Counted from the first letter of the stretch, positions 1 through 12,308 are shown. The stretch is 64,000 nt of DNA from Thauera terpenica 58Eu (GCF_000443165.1 NZ_ATJV01000048.1:186001-250000); one strand, 5' to 3'. Translations and numbers: made by a program. Notes: generated by a model from the letters alone, not told the origin.

Positions 1-1
1 C

Positions 2-1237
<1,236 letters not shown>

Positions 1238-1255
1238 GGACCAAGGAGAAAATAC

Positions 1256-2034
<779 letters not shown>

Positions 2035-2038
<4 letters not shown>

Positions 2039-3345
2039 GTACCATCGACACCTGGGTTGGTCGCCATCACGAGCGCGCCGCCAGCCTGCCCGGCGCCGCC
2101 CTGCCCTGGCTGCTCAGGCGCCGCGCCGATGCGATCGCACGCTTCGCCGAACTGGGCTGGCCGACGACCCGCCTCGAGCCCTGGCGCCATACCTCGCTCA
2201 GCTTTCTCGAACAACATGAACTGCAAGCGCCCGAGTCAGCCCCCCATCCGGCGGCGACCCTGGCCGCCGTGCGCAGCGAATTCGGCGACGGCGGCCACTG
2301 GCTGGTATTCGTGGATGGGCGTTTCGAGCGCACCTTGTCCGTGCTCGGTGGCCTGCCGGCAGGCGTCGTGTGCACACCACTGTCCGAGGCCCTGAGCAAA
2401 CATGCCGAGGCGGTGGAAGCCGCATTCGGCACCGCCGATGAGGCCGCCAGCCCCTACGCGCTCAACCTTGCCCTGTGCACCGACGGCGCCTTCGTGCGCC
2501 TGGCGCGCGGCACCGCCCTTGGCGCACCCTTGCACCTTGTCTTCATCGGTGCCACCGGCGCTGCCGACACCCACCTGCGCAACCTGATCGTGGCCGAAGC
2601 CAACACCGAAGCCAGCATCATCGAGCACCATCTCGGCGGTGGCAGCACCCTGGGCACCACCGTCACCCTGGTGCACACCGCGCAGGACGCGCGCATCACC
2701 CACCTCAAGCTGCAACAACAGGATGCCACGGCCATCCATCTGGCTCAGATCAAGGCCGAACAGGCGCGCGGCTCCTACTTTGCGTCACACTCGCTGTCCT
2801 TCGGCGCCCGCCTGGCACGCAACGACATCCACACCCGCTTCGATGGCGAAGGCTGCGAGACCCTGCTCAACGGTCTCTACCACGTCGATGGCCGTCGCCA
2901 TGTGGACCACCACACCCTGATCGAACACGCGAGCCCGCTGGGCATCAGCCGCGAGTACTACCGTGGCCTGGTCGATGACAATGCGCGCGGCGTGTTCTCC
3001 GGGCGCATCATCGTCGCCCAGGATGCGCAGCGCACCGACGCCGTGCAGCGCTGCGACAACCTGCTGCTGTCGCGCATGGCCGAAGCCGATGCGCGCCCCG
3101 AACTCGAGATCTACGCCGACGACGTCAAATGCGCGCACGGCGCCACCGTGGGCCAGATGGACGAAGACGCGCTGTTCTACCTGCGCACGCGCGGCATCGA
3201 TGAGATCCGGGCGCGCCAGCTGCTGACCTACGCCTTTGCCGCCGAGGTGCTCGACCGTATCGCGCTCGCGTCGCTGCGCAGCAGCGCCCGCGCCACCCTG
3301 CTCGCCCGCCTGCCGGGCGGTGCCTTGCTGGAGGAACTGCTGTGA
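2035..3345 (+). CDS. sufD: SufD, Fe-S cluster scaffold subunit
   Basis: SufD is the SufB paralogue that completes the SufBC2D scaffold. The protein has 436 residues with the family's beta-helix core and a conserved C-terminal block ([20 protein letters not shown], then RGI and a helical tail) where the Cys and His used at the SufB-SufD interface lie. The N-terminal part is poorly conserved, as usual for SufD. It overlaps sufC upstream by ATGA and sufS downstream by GTGA, so it sits in the middle of one transcript. Confidence 0.95.
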
Positions 3346-4613
3346 GTGAGACCGTCACCACTGCCCCGCGTCGCAAAATAGACGCCGAACTGCCGGCGCT
3401 CGATCTGGCGTCCGACTTTCCCATCCTCGCGCGCCCGGTCAACGGCCGCCGGCTGGCCTATCTGGACAACGGCGCGACCACGCAGAAGCCGGACGCGGTG
3501 ATCGATGCCGAGAGCCGCTTCTACCGCGAATCGAACGCCAACATCCACCGCGGCGTGCATTGGCTGTCGCAACACGCCACCGAGCTCTACGACGACGCGC
3601 GCGTGACCGTGCAGCAGTTCATCAATGCCGCACATGCGGAAGAGATCGTGTTCACCCGCGGCACCACCGAATCCATCAATCTCGTGGCGCAAAGCTGGGG
3701 GCGGGCCGAGCTGCGCGCCGGCGACGAGATCCTCATCACCGCGATGGAGCACCACTCCAACATCGTGCCCTGGCAGCTGCTGTGCCAGCAGACGGGCGCG
3801 ATATTGAAGGTGGCACCGGTGAATGACGCCGGCGAGCTTGATCTTGAGGCCTTCGACGCCTTGCTCAACGACAACACCCAGCTGGTGGCGATCAGCCACG
3901 TATCAAACGCGCTGGGCAGCATCAACCCAGTCGCGGCGCTGTGTGCGCGTGCGCGCGCCGCCGGTGCGGTGGTGCTGGTGGACGGCGCCCAGGCGGTGGC
4001 CCACCAGGCGGTGGACGTGCAGGCCCTGGATTGCGACTTCTACGCCTTTTCCGGCCACAAGCTCTACGGCCCGACCGGCATCGGCGTGCTCTATGGGCGG
4101 CGCAGCGTGCTCAAGTCCATGCCGCCGTGGCAGGGCGGCGGCGACATGATCGTCACCGTCGCCTTCGATCGCAGCACCTATGCCGACGTGCCGCAACGCT
4201 TCGAGGCCGGCACGCCCAACATCGCCGGCGCCATTGGCCTGGCGGCGGCGATCGACTACCTGAGCGAGATCGGCATGGCGCGCATCGCCGCGCACGAAAA
4301 CGCCCTCCTCGACTACGCCACCGCAGCGGTGGGCGCCATCGGCGGCGTGAAGCTGATCGGCACCGCGCAGCACAAGGCCAGCATCCTGTCCTTCCTCGTC
4401 GACGGCATCCACCCGCATGACCTGGGCACCATCCTCGACACCGAAGGCGTGGCAATCCGCGCCGGCCACCACTGCGCCATGCCGCTCATGACACGGCTGG
4501 GCATCCCAGGCACGGCGCGCGCGTCGCTGGCGCTGTACAACACCCGCGCCGACATCGACGCGCTGGTCGCCGCCATCCACAAGGCGCAAGACATCTTCGG
4601 CGTGCGCGCATGA
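3342..4613 (+). CDS. sufS: SufS, cysteine desulfurase
   Basis: SufS is a PLP-dependent group II cysteine desulfurase that takes sulfur from L-cysteine as a persulfide and passes it to SufU. The PLP lysine lies in FSGHKLYGPTGIG and the catalytic cysteine in IRAGHHCAMPLM, both intact. Other fold I landmarks include YLDNGATTQKP near the N-terminus and the EHHSNIVPW block. The length of 423 residues is normal. The start is a GTG overlapping the sufD stop by four bases, and sufU overlaps its end. The SufS plus SufU pairing suggests the zinc-dependent SufU type of sulfur transfer rather than SufE. Confidence 0.96.
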   Translation: MSETVTTAPRRKIDAELPALDLASDFPILARPVNGRRLAYLDNGATTQKPDAVIDAESRFYRESNANIHRGVHWLSQHATELYDDARVTVQQFINAAHAEEIVFTRGTTESINLVAQSWGRAELRAGDEILITAMEHHSNIVPWQLLCQQTGAILKVAPVNDAGELDLEAFDALLNDNTQLVAISHVSNALGSINPVAALCARARAAGAVVLVDGAQAVAHQAVDVQALDCDFYAFSGHKLYGPTGIGVLYGRRSVLKSMPPWQGGGDMIVTVAFDRSTYADVPQRFEAGTPNIAGAIGLAAAIDYLSEIGMARIAAHENALLDYATAAVGAIGGVKLIGTAQHKASILSFLVDGIHPHDLGTILDTEGVAIRAGHHCAMPLMTRLGIPGTARASLALYNTRADIDALVAAIHKAQDIFGVRA

Positions 4614-5077
4614 GGACGAAGACCATGAACCCCGGCGCCCCCGACCTGCGCGAGCTGTATCAGGAGGTGATTTTCGATCACAACCGCAAGCCGCGTAACT
4701 ACCGCCCCATGGCCGACGCCAATCGCCACGCCGACGGTCACAACCCGCTGTGTGGCGACCAGCTCACGGTGTACCTGCACATCGAGGACGAAATCGTGCG
4801 CGACGTCAGCTTCGTCGGTCAGGGCTGCGCCATCTCCACCGCCTCCGCTTCCTTGATGACCGAGGCCGTCAAGGGCAAGCCGGTGGCCGAGGTCGAAGCG
4901 CTGTTCCAGGACTTCCACACGCTGCTCACCAGCACAGCGCCCGAGCGCGACTTCGGCAAGCTCGCGGCGCTGTCGGGGGTACGTGAATTTCCCGCAAGGG
5001 TGAAGTGCGCAACGCTGGCCTGGCACACCTTGCACAACGCCATCATCGGTGCGCAAGACCCTGCGCGCACCGAATAA
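4610..5077 (+). CDS. sufU: SufU, sulfur acceptor/scaffold-like protein
   Basis: SufU is an IscU-fold protein that accepts persulfide sulfur from SufS, usually with a zinc ion held by its cysteines. The expected ligands are present: Cys-Gly-Asp in NPLCGDQL, Cys in GQGCAIS, and Cys in ARVKCATLAWH. The 155-residue reading starts at the ATG that overlaps the sufS stop. A second ATG at 4625 has AGGA eight bases upstream and gives the shorter N-terminus typical of the family, so it is a real alternative start. Next to sufS this is a firm assignment. Confidence 0.94.
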   Translation: MRTKTMNPGAPDLRELYQEVIFDHNRKPRNYRPMADANRHADGHNPLCGDQLTVYLHIEDEIVRDVSFVGQGCAISTASASLMTEAVKGKPVAEVEALFQDFHTLLTSTAPERDFGKLAALSGVREFPARVKCATLAWHTLHNAIIGAQDPARTE

Positions 5078-5097
5078 CATCAAGCACGGAGAAGATC

Positions 5098-5667
5098 ATG
5101 GGTGACCGCTACGGCGAAACCGAATCACGCGTACTGAGTCGCGAATGCGACGTGGTGAGCGTGCCCTGGGGACGCCACGAAACTCTGCCCGAAGGCAGCT
5201 ATGCCCTCATCACACAACGCCTTGGCAGCTCCATCACGGTGATGTCAGGTGGCAATCTGTACCGCATCGCCGAGCGTGACGCCGACGCGCTGGGGCTGGA
5301 GCCTCAGCTCGCCAGCGTGGAGTCAATGCACGCCGAGGGTGAAATCACCGCCGAATCCGTCGAACAGGCGGCGTGGAAGACACTGGGCACCTGCTACGAC
5401 CCCGAGATTCCGATCGACATCGTCAATCTGGGGCTGGTCTATGCCTGCACCGCCGAGCCCCTGGAAGATGGCAGCTTTCGGTTGATGGTGAACATGACGC
5501 TGACCGCACCCGGTTGCGGCATGGGCACCATGATCGCCGACGAAGCGAGCGACAAACTGATGATGCTGCCCGGGGTGTCGGATGCCATCGTCGACCTGGT
5601 GTGGGATCCGCCCTGGTGCCGGGAGATGATGAGCGAAGCGGCGCGACTCGAGATGGGTCTGTTGTAA
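5098..5667 (+). CDS. sufT: SufT, Fe-S cluster maturation factor
   Basis: This is a DUF59/MIP18-family protein of the SufT type, an accessory factor in Fe-S protein maturation. The C-terminal half (about residues 85-189) is the DUF59 domain, with CYDPEIPIDIVNLGLVY, TAPGCGMG and the Pro-Pro-Trp-Cys near the end. The N-terminal part is the extension typical of SufT. The start chosen is the ATG at 5098, preceded by GGAGAAG; a longer frame opening at 5005 would run through the end of sufU. It closes the suf operon, and the next gene is on the opposite strand 16 bases away. Confidence 0.93.
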   Translation: MGDRYGETESRVLSRECDVVSVPWGRHETLPEGSYALITQRLGSSITVMSGGNLYRIAERDADALGLEPQLASVESMHAEGEITAESVEQAAWKTLGTCYDPEIPIDIVNLGLVYACTAEPLEDGSFRLMVNMTLTAPGCGMGTMIADEASDKLMMLPGVSDAIVDLVWDPPWCREMMSEAARLEMGLL

Positions 5668-5683
5668 GCCCGCGCCGGAGGAC

Positions 5684-8600
5684 TCAGCGCAGCGCGAACC
5701 GCAGCTGCCCTGCCGCAGTCGCGGCCTCGACCTTGGCTTCGAGCACGAAGATACGCTCGCTCGCCACCGCGCCCTCGCCCACCAGCCAGTCGCGCACGGT
5801 TTGCGCGCGCTGCTGCGCCAGGGCATGCAACTCGCGCTCGCCAAGTTCGGTATTGGCGAGGATCAGCGCCTCCATGTCGGCAAGCGGGATATCCTTGATC
5901 ATGCCGATGAAGTTGGTCGGCTTCTCGAAGTCACCCGCGCGATAGGCCTTCTTGAGCAGTTCGGGGTATTCCGCCTCACTCAGCTCGATGTCATCCAGCG
6001 AAGGCGCGGCCTCGCCCTTCGCCACCAGGGCCTTGAGTTTTTCCGCCTTCACCCTGCGCTGCAAAGCCGACTTCCTGAGCACCTCGGTGTCGAGCGCGGG
6101 GTCGGCGCTGGCGGCGATATCGAGCTTGAGCGCGGGGCGCTCAACGAGCGCCCTGGCCAGGGTGGCGAGCTTGGCCAGCTGCTTGTCACCCAGTTCGGCG
6201 CTGCCGGGCGCGAACTCGAGCTGTGACAACTCCTCCTCCCCCCCCAGCACCGAACCGAGCAGCGCAAACGGCGAGGTGATCGCCTTGCCGATGAGGTTGA
6301 ACAACATCTTGACGACCAGCCCGGAGACACTGAACTCGGGGTCGTCGAGGGTGCCGCTGATCGGCAGGCGCAGATCGATCTCGCCCCGGCTGTTCTTGAG
6401 CAGGGACACCGCAAGCTGCACCGGCAGGTCCACCGCATCGGGGCTGTCCACCTTGTCGCCGAAGTCGAGCTGATCAAGAAAGATCTGGTTGGTGGCGGTG
6501 AGCTTGCGGTCCTCGATCGTGTAGTGGAGTTCGGCCGAGAGCTTGCCGCGGGCGACGCCGTAGCCCACATACTTGCCCGCATAGCTCGACAGGCCGGTGA
6601 GCTCGAAGTCCTTCACCGAGGCGAGGATGTCGAGATGCGCGTCCTGGCGGAAGGGGTTGAGCTCGCCGCTGACCTTGACCGGCGCCGCCTTGTCCACCCG
6701 GCCGCTCAGATCGAGCTTGGCAATGGTGTCAGGACTGGTCGACAGGCCGATGAGCGTACCCGCCATGTCGGTCAGATTGACGTTGTAGTTCGGACGCACG
6801 AAGCGATCGCTGAAAGCGATGTTGCCGCGCTTGATCTCGATGCGATCGACGCGGATGGGCGGCGGCGGCGCACTGGGCGGCGCCAGCTCGGCCGTGCGCT
6901 GACCCTCGCCCTGGCCACGCCGCTCCTCATCACGCTCCCCTGCCAGACGATTATCGAGGCCGGGCTGGGCCAGGGGCGCATCTGCCGTGGCCTTGTCCTC
7001 TACGGGCGTGCCGCCCTGAATCTCGCGCAGATTGAGCCGGCCTTGCTCATCGAGGATGAGTCGGGTGTAGAAGTCGTCGAGCATGACGCGCTGCACCGCG
7101 AGCGAGAAGGGCTCGAGGCGAGCGTTGATGCCACCCACACGCAGCGTGCGCCAGCGCACGAAATCAGTGGCATTGAGTGTGTCGATGGAGGCGAAGTCGC
7201 CCACGCTGAGGTCACCGCGAAAATCCGCCAGCACGCCCCCATCGCGAGCGCTGCCAAGCTTGAGCTGGCCCTGCGTGCTGACATTGCCGCGCGAAATCGC
7301 GATCTTGGCCTGTTCCAGCGCGTAGGGCTGGATCGGCAACAGATCGACGTTGCGCACATCGAGCTTGAGATCGGCCTTGAGTGGGTCAAGCCCCAGACTG
7401 CCTGAGACGCCGAGCTTGCCGTTCTTGTTGATGCGCGAGTCGAACTTGAGCTGGCTGAGCACATCCTTCGCGGTCGAGAAGCCGTCGACTTCGAGACCGA
7501 TGTCATCGACCGCCAGCACCACCGGCCGGCCCACGCTGCGATCCTCGACACGCACCGATGCGGCCTGCAGCGCAAGCTTGTCGGCCACCAGCGTCCACGG
7601 AGCTGCGTCTGATTTGCTCTTGCTGGACGGCCCGAGCAGGCTGAGCAGATCGAGCTCACCGTTCTTGAGCCTTACCGCGGCGACGCTCGCCCCCTTCATG
7701 CTCAATTCGCCAAAGGTGACGCGCTGCGCATCAAAGTCGAGCACGGCGGCGCGCACATCGAGTTCAGGCACTTTCAGCGCTGACTCCTTGGCACCCTTGA
7801 GCGCGAGCGCAAAGTCACGCAGCGCCAGGCCGTCGCTGCTGAGGTCGATTTCGGATTCGCCCTTGTCGTCGAGCGTGATGCGATAGCGCAAATTACCGCT
7901 CAGCGTGCCGCTGCGCAGCTCGCTGCCTGGCAGCGCCGCCGCCAGATAGGGCGCGTAACGTGGCCCTGCGATCGACTCGAAGCTGAGCAAACCCTCGTAC
8001 TCGAAGGGCTGCAGAAGCAGCCTATCCTCGTGCACGAACTTCTCACCGGCGTCCGTCACGTAGTCGAGGCGGATTTCTGCGGGCAGATCGGAGACGGTCG
8101 CCAGGTCGCGCAGATCGAGATTGATCGCCTCGACACGGGTCTTGAAGGGCTGTGCCATGCGATCCTCGAAGCGCAGCACACCGTCGCGGATGCGCGCATG
8201 CGCGAGCAGGAAGTCGGGCTCCATCGCGGCCGGATCCTCCGCCTGCACAGCCGCCGTCGGCGCGCCCTCCGTCAGTGCGCCCTCCGTCAGTGCGCCTTCC
8301 GTTTGTGCCCCCTGGCCCTGCACCGCAGCGGAAGCGCTGGCTGCCTTGCTGGCCTTGGCCCCCTTGCGTCCAGCGGCCTTTTTGGCGCTCGGCGGTGCTT
8401 TGGCTTTGTGCGCAGGCGCCGGTAACAACTGCGCCAGATTGAGGCCGCCATCCTTCAGGCGCACGAGGTCGAGCTCAGGCTGGGCCAGTCGCAGGCGGGT
8501 GAAGTGCCAGCGTCCGATCAGCGGCTGCACATCGGCGAGTTCGAGTTCGAATTCGGGAATGCTCGCCACCGTAACGCCGTCCTTGTCCTGCAACAGCAAT

Positions 8601-9484
8601 TGCTCGAGCTTGATCGGCCCCTGCAGCGACAGCACCGGCGCGCCATCGACCGGCTGCGTGAAGCTCAGCTCGATCTTGCTGGTGAGCAAGGCCGAGGGCA
8701 GGCGGAATGCGGGCTCGAAAGGCGCGTAAGCGATCCAGGGCGCGAGATCGAACTTGTCCAGCACGACATCGAGCACGGTTTGCTGCGCTTCAGCAAAGGG
8801 CTTGAGACGGGCGTTCATCTTCAGCGCATTGCCATCGAGCGTGGCCGACAAGCTCGGTTCGATGAACACGTCAACCTTCACCGGCAGGTTCGACACGAAG
8901 GGCAGGCCCAGTTCGAAATCGACCACTTCGTGCGTCAGCGCGCGCGGCTTGTCATCGACTTGAATGCGACCACCGCTGACGCGAATGTTGCCCACCGAAA
9001 ACAGCGCACCACGCCCGTCCGTCTCCGTGGCCGTCTCCTGCTGCTCGGCAGCCCGTGCCGCGATGCGCTCGACAACGTCGCTCCAGCTATGGCGTCCGTC
9101 CTCGTCGATCACCACGTTCAGGCGCGGCCCGACCAAGCTCACTTCATGCACCACGGCACCGCGCTGCAGCAGGGATTGGACCAGCTCGAAATTGGCGCGC
9201 AGCGCATCGAAAGCGAAGGCCTCCGACTGTGCATCGGCAGAAAGCACCTTGAGCCCGCGCACCTGCACCGTGAGCGAGAATGGGTTGAGCTCGATGGCAC
9301 CGACCTTGACCGGCCTGCCCAGCGTTTCACCCAGAATCTTCACGGTGTAATGCATGGCAACCGGCGGCACGACAAAGAAACCAAGCGCAGCGATCACGAT
9401 CACAGCACCCGCGGCCCACAACGCCGGACGAACAAGACTCCATTTTCGGGAAGGCGTGTTCGGGCCGGTGGTGGTATCGGTCAT
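5684..9484 (-). CDS. DUF748/AsmA-like envelope protein with OmpA-like C-terminus
   Basis: This large protein of about 1266 residues has one N-terminal membrane segment (near residues 20-45) followed by a long, repetitive beta-rich region. That is the layout of DUF748 proteins, distant relatives of the AsmA/YhdP group that bridge the periplasm and are linked to outer-membrane lipid transport. The last 200 residues contain an OmpA-like stretch around FAPGSAELGDKQLAKL. A low-complexity Ala/Lys-rich linker near the middle carries a short tandem repeat. The ATG at 9484 has GGAG upstream; a TTG at 9496 is the only other choice. The gene converges on sufT. The family call is good, the exact function unknown. 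Confidence 0.85.
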   Translation of the reverse strand: MTDTTTGPNTPSRKWSLVRPALWAAGAVIVIAALGFFVVPPVAMHYTVKILGETLGRPVKVGAIELNPFSLTVQVRGLKVLSADAQSEAFAFDALRANFELVQSLLQRGAVVHEVSLVGPRLNVVIDEDGRHSWSDVVERIAARAAEQQETATETDGRGALFSVGNIRVSGGRIQVDDKPRALTHEVVDFELGLPFVSNLPVKVDVFIEPSLSATLDGNALKMNARLKPFAEAQQTVLDVVLDKFDLAPWIAYAPFEPAFRLPSALLTSKIELSFTQPVDGAPVLSLQGPIKLEQLLLQDKDGVTVASIPEFELELADVQPLIGRWHFTRLRLAQPELDLVRLKDGGLNLAQLLPAPAHKAKAPPSAKKAAGRKGAKASKAASASAAVQGQGAQTEGALTEGALTEGAPTAAVQAEDPAAMEPDFLLAHARIRDGVLRFEDRMAQPFKTRVEAINLDLRDLATVSDLPAEIRLDYVTDAGEKFVHEDRLLLQPFEYEGLLSFESIAGPRYAPYLAAALPGSELRSGTLSGNLRYRITLDDKGESEIDLSSDGLALRDFALALKGAKESALKVPELDVRAAVLDFDAQRVTFGELSMKGASVAAVRLKNGELDLLSLLGPSSKSKSDAAPWTLVADKLALQAASVRVEDRSVGRPVVLAVDDIGLEVDGFSTAKDVLSQLKFDSRINKNGKLGVSGSLGLDPLKADLKLDVRNVDLLPIQPYALEQAKIAISRGNVSTQGQLKLGSARDGGVLADFRGDLSVGDFASIDTLNATDFVRWRTLRVGGINARLEPFSLAVQRVMLDDFYTRLILDEQGRLNLREIQGGTPVEDKATADAPLAQPGLDNRLAGERDEERRGQGEGQRTAELAPPSAPPPPIRVDRIEIKRGNIAFSDRFVRPNYNVNLTDMAGTLIGLSTSPDTIAKLDLSGRVDKAAPVKVSGELNPFRQDAHLDILASVKDFELTGLSSYAGKYVGYGVARGKLSAELHYTIEDRKLTATNQIFLDQLDFGDKVDSPDAVDLPVQLAVSLLKNSRGEIDLRLPISGTLDDPEFSVSGLVVKMLFNLIGKAITSPFALLGSVLGGEEELSQLEFAPGSAELGDKQLAKLATLARALVERPALKLDIAASADPALDTEVLRKSALQRRVKAEKLKALVAKGEAAPSLDDIELSEAEYPELLKKAYRAGDFEKPTNFIGMIKDIPLADMEALILANTELGERELHALAQQRAQTVRDWLVGEGAVASERIFVLEAKVEAATAAGQLRFALR
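8262..8306. repeat. Three tandem 15-bp units in the DUF748 gene
   Basis: Two identical copies of GCGCCCTCCGTCAGT (8262-8276 and 8277-8291) are followed by a degraded third copy (8292-8306). The unit is a multiple of three, so it adds the peptide repeat ALTEG in the flexible linker without breaking the frame. This is a likely site of length variation. Confidence 0.85.
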
Positions 9485-9630
9485 AGAGCGCTCCAACGAA
9501 CTGATATTCTGGGGTTGGTGATTTCATCCCGCGCGGCCGCCATGCAAGGCGGGGCAGGATTATTGATGAAAATTGCCGCTTCGCAGCACGGCGCGTATTC
9601 TGCGCCGCTTTCATTATCTCAGGTACTCAC

Positions 9631-10878
9631 GTGGCGCACCCAGCCCCTTCGACTTCGCCAGCCCCCGCGCGGCACTACGATGTGCTGATCATCGGTGCGG
9701 GCGCGGCCGGCATGATGTGTGCCGCCACCGCCGGCCAACGCGGGCGGCGCGTGTTGCTGGTCGATCACGCCACAAAGCTCGCCGAAAAGATCCGCATTTC
9801 GGGCGGTGGCCGGTGCAACTTCACCAATCGTCGCGTCGGCCCGGAACACTTCCTCAGCCGCAACCCGCACTTTGTCCGCTCCGCCCTGTCGCGCTACACC
9901 GCGGCGGACTTCATCGAGCTCGTGCAGCGTCACGGCATCGCCTTCCACGAAAGGGATTGGGGCCAGCTGTTCTGCGACGACTCGGCGCAGCAGATCATCG
10001 ACATGTTGCGCGCCGAGTGCAATGACGGCGGCGTCGACTGGGCGATGCCGGCGCAAGTGCTGACGGTGTCCGCAGCGGAGGCAGAACACCCGCAGGGCGC
10101 GCGCTACCTGGTCGATACCAGCGTCGGTCGCTTCAGCGCACATAGCCTGGTCATTGCCACCGGTGGCCTGTCGATTCCCAAGATCGGCGCCAGCCCGCTG
10201 GGCTACCAGTTGGCGGCGCAATTCGGCCTTGCGGTGATCGCACCGCGGCCGGCACTGGTGCCGCTGACCCTGGCGCCCGAAACCCTGTCGCGACTCGCGC
10301 CGCTGGCGGGGCTCTCGCTCGAGGTGGAAGCACACTGCCGCGGCCCGGTGTTCCGCGAGGCCGCACTGATCACGCACCGCGGCCTGTCCGGCCCTTCCAT
10401 CCTGCAGGTGTCGAACTACTGGCAGGCCCAGGCCTACACCGACGACAGCCGGGAGCCGGTGGCGCTCAATCTGCTGCCAGGCGTCGATGCCGAACACTGG
10501 CTGCTCGAGCACGCGAGCGCGCGCACCCTGCTGGCCAACCTGTTGTCCGAACGCCTGCCGCGCCGCTTTGCGCACGCCTGGTGCGAGCTCCATGGGTGGA
10601 CAAAGCCGATGAACGAATTCCGCCATGCCGAGCTGCGCCTCATCGCCAGCACGCTGTCGGGCTGGCAATTGGCCCCTTCGGGCACCCAAGGCTATGCCAA
10701 GGCCGAAGTCACGCTCGGCGGGGTCGATACCAGGGACTTGTCCTCGCGCACGATGGAAGCCCGCGCCTGCCCGGGCCTGTACTTCATCGGCGAGGTCATG
10801 GACGTCACTGGCCATCTCGGTGGCTACAACTTCCAGTGGGCATGGTCGTCGGGCGTGGCCTGCGGCCAGGCCGCCTGA
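9631..10878 (+). CDS. BaiN/HI0933-family NAD(P)/FAD-dependent oxidoreductase
   Basis: This 415-residue flavoprotein belongs to the HI0933-like (BaiN/YhiN) family. The dinucleotide fold is at the N-terminus (YDVLIIGAGAAGMMCA), followed by the family block EKIRISGGGRCNFTN. The C-terminal FAD contact reads YFIGEVMDVTGHLGGYNFQWA, which is diagnostic. The physiological substrate of most members is not known; the name BaiN comes from a bile-acid reductase candidate. The start is a GTG with no clear Shine-Dalgarno, but a later start would remove the FAD fold. It is transcribed away from the DUF748 gene and converges on the MFS gene. Confidence 0.88.
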   Translation: MAHPAPSTSPAPARHYDVLIIGAGAAGMMCAATAGQRGRRVLLVDHATKLAEKIRISGGGRCNFTNRRVGPEHFLSRNPHFVRSALSRYTAADFIELVQRHGIAFHERDWGQLFCDDSAQQIIDMLRAECNDGGVDWAMPAQVLTVSAAEAEHPQGARYLVDTSVGRFSAHSLVIATGGLSIPKIGASPLGYQLAAQFGLAVIAPRPALVPLTLAPETLSRLAPLAGLSLEVEAHCRGPVFREAALITHRGLSGPSILQVSNYWQAQAYTDDSREPVALNLLPGVDAEHWLLEHASARTLLANLLSERLPRRFAHAWCELHGWTKPMNEFRHAELRLIASTLSGWQLAPSGTQGYAKAEVTLGGVDTRDLSSRTMEARACPGLYFIGEVMDVTGHLGGYNFQWAWSSGVACGQAA

Positions 10879-10887
10879 CCGCAGCGC

Positions 10888-12150
10888 CTACTCCTGGTCG
10901 GCGCCCGGCGACTGCGCCCTCACCCGCCTGCGCCACCGGCCCAACCAGTGCCGCGGCAGCAAGGGCAGAAAGCTGATGAACTGCAGCACCAGCAGCACCG
11001 CGAAGGCAAAGCGCAGCGCAGCGGGCATCGTCCACTCATTTGCGCGCAACAGGTCGAGCACCAGGCCTATGCCCCATTGCACGACAAAGGCGCCGGCAAA
11101 AGCCATCAGATTGATCGAGGTGCTGACGCGGCCGAACATCTCACGCGGGAACTGGCTTGCCGACGCCAGATAGGCCTGCGAATTCACTGCCGACAGTGCA
11201 CCGAGCAAGAACCACTTCACCACCACCGGCCCCACCCCGAACACGATCGCCGCCTGCACCAGCAACAGCCCGGCGTAACCGAAGTGCAGCATGCGCAGCG
11301 GCTCCACCCCACGACGCACCAGACGCACACCAAACACGCCGATCGACAACTGCCCGATCAGCATGCCGAAGTTGAGCAGTAGCAGAATGCGTGCCGTCGC
11401 CGCCAGGTCCAGCCCCTCGACCTCCATCAGCCAGGGCACTGCCCACAGACTCTGCAGCGCCATGAATCCACCGACAAAAAACAGCGAGGAGCCGGCAAAC
11501 CTGAGAAAGGCCGGCGCCACAAAGATCGCGCCCACACTCCTGAGCACCGCCCCGAGGTCGGCCTGTCCGCCCGCGCGCTCCTCGCGCGGCAGGCTGCGCA
11601 CCAGCGTGTACGCGGCAAGCACGGCCACCACCGCGATTCCCCAGAACACGCCGCGCCAGCCCACCAGGGGCATCATCAGCTCGAGCGGTGCGCTCGCCGT
11701 GAGCGCCCCCATGGCGCCACTGGCCATGATGAAACCCGTCATCGAGCTTTGACGCTCGGGCGGATACCACAGCGCCAAACCCTTCAGCGCGCCCATCAGG
11801 CAGGCAGAAACGCCCATCCCGATCAGCGCCCGCGCCAGGCCCAGACTGGCCATCGAATCACCGAGCGCAAACAGCACCGACCCGAGCGCGGTCACCAACA
11901 ACAGCGCGCTCTCGACCCGGCGTGGACCATAGCGGTCGAGCGCGATGCCGACCGGAATCTGGGCCAGACCGAAGGCCAGAAAGTACATGCTGGTCAGCAA
12001 GCCCAGCTGCGCCGCAGAGAGCCCGAGCTCATCGGTCAGCGCGGGTGAAATCACCGCATTGACGGTGCGCAGCAGGTAAGACAGGTAGTAGCCAAGCGCA
12101 AAGGGTAGAAATATCCGCACCCAGGCGCCGGGTGGAGCATCGCGGGACAT
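10888..12150 (-). CDS. MFS transporter
   Basis: The 420-residue protein has about twelve hydrophobic segments and the major facilitator loop motif between TM2 and TM3 (GIALDRYGPRRVES), so it is an inner-membrane secondary transporter. Nothing in the sequence fixes the substrate. It lacks the nitrate-binding signature motifs of NarK, although it is divergent to a probable NO-responsive operon. GGAGG lies four bases before the ATG. Its start codon is about 90 bases from the FNR-like site at 12240, which faces the other way. Confidence 0.85.
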   Translation of the reverse strand: MSRDAPPGAWVRIFLPFALGYYLSYLLRTVNAVISPALTDELGLSAAQLGLLTSMYFLAFGLAQIPVGIALDRYGPRRVESALLLVTALGSVLFALGDSMASLGLARALIGMGVSACLMGALKGLALWYPPERQSSMTGFIMASGAMGALTASAPLELMMPLVGWRGVFWGIAVVAVLAAYTLVRSLPREERAGGQADLGAVLRSVGAIFVAPAFLRFAGSSLFFVGGFMALQSLWAVPWLMEVEGLDLAATARILLLLNFGMLIGQLSIGVFGVRLVRRGVEPLRMLHFGYAGLLLVQAAIVFGVGPVVVKWFLLGALSAVNSQAYLASASQFPREMFGRVSTSINLMAFAGAFVVQWGIGLVLDLLRANEWTMPAALRFAFAVLLVLQFISFLPLLPRHWLGRWRRRVRAQSPGADQE

Positions 12151-12239
12151 GCCGCCTCCAGTCGAAACAAGAGCTGCGATTGTGCACCTGCAGCACCCAA
12201 ATCGCCAGATCCACCGCTATTTGGCTGCAAGTTCTCAAC

Positions 12240-12280
12240 TTGACTCGTATCAATGCCGTGCGCGCGGGGCTGCGGAGAAT
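12240..12280 (+). promoter_or_regulatory. FNR/DNR-type box and -10 for the hemerythrin operon
   Basis: Bases 12240-12253 read TTGAC-N4-ATCAA, one base from the FNR/ANR/DNR consensus TTGAT-N4-ATCAA. A -10-like GAGAAT lies at 12275-12280. A transcript starting near 12287 would put the box centre close to -41, the classic class II activator position. Which Crp/Fnr family regulator acts here cannot be told from the site. Confidence 0.72.
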
Positions 12281-12308
12281 GCGTTCAATCCTCACCGGAG
12301 CCCCCACC

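Noticed and set aside
10888-12150. NarK-type nitrate/nitrite transporter as identity of the first MFS protein
   Set aside because: The nitrate-signature motifs are not present; only proximity to the FNR-type box suggested it.
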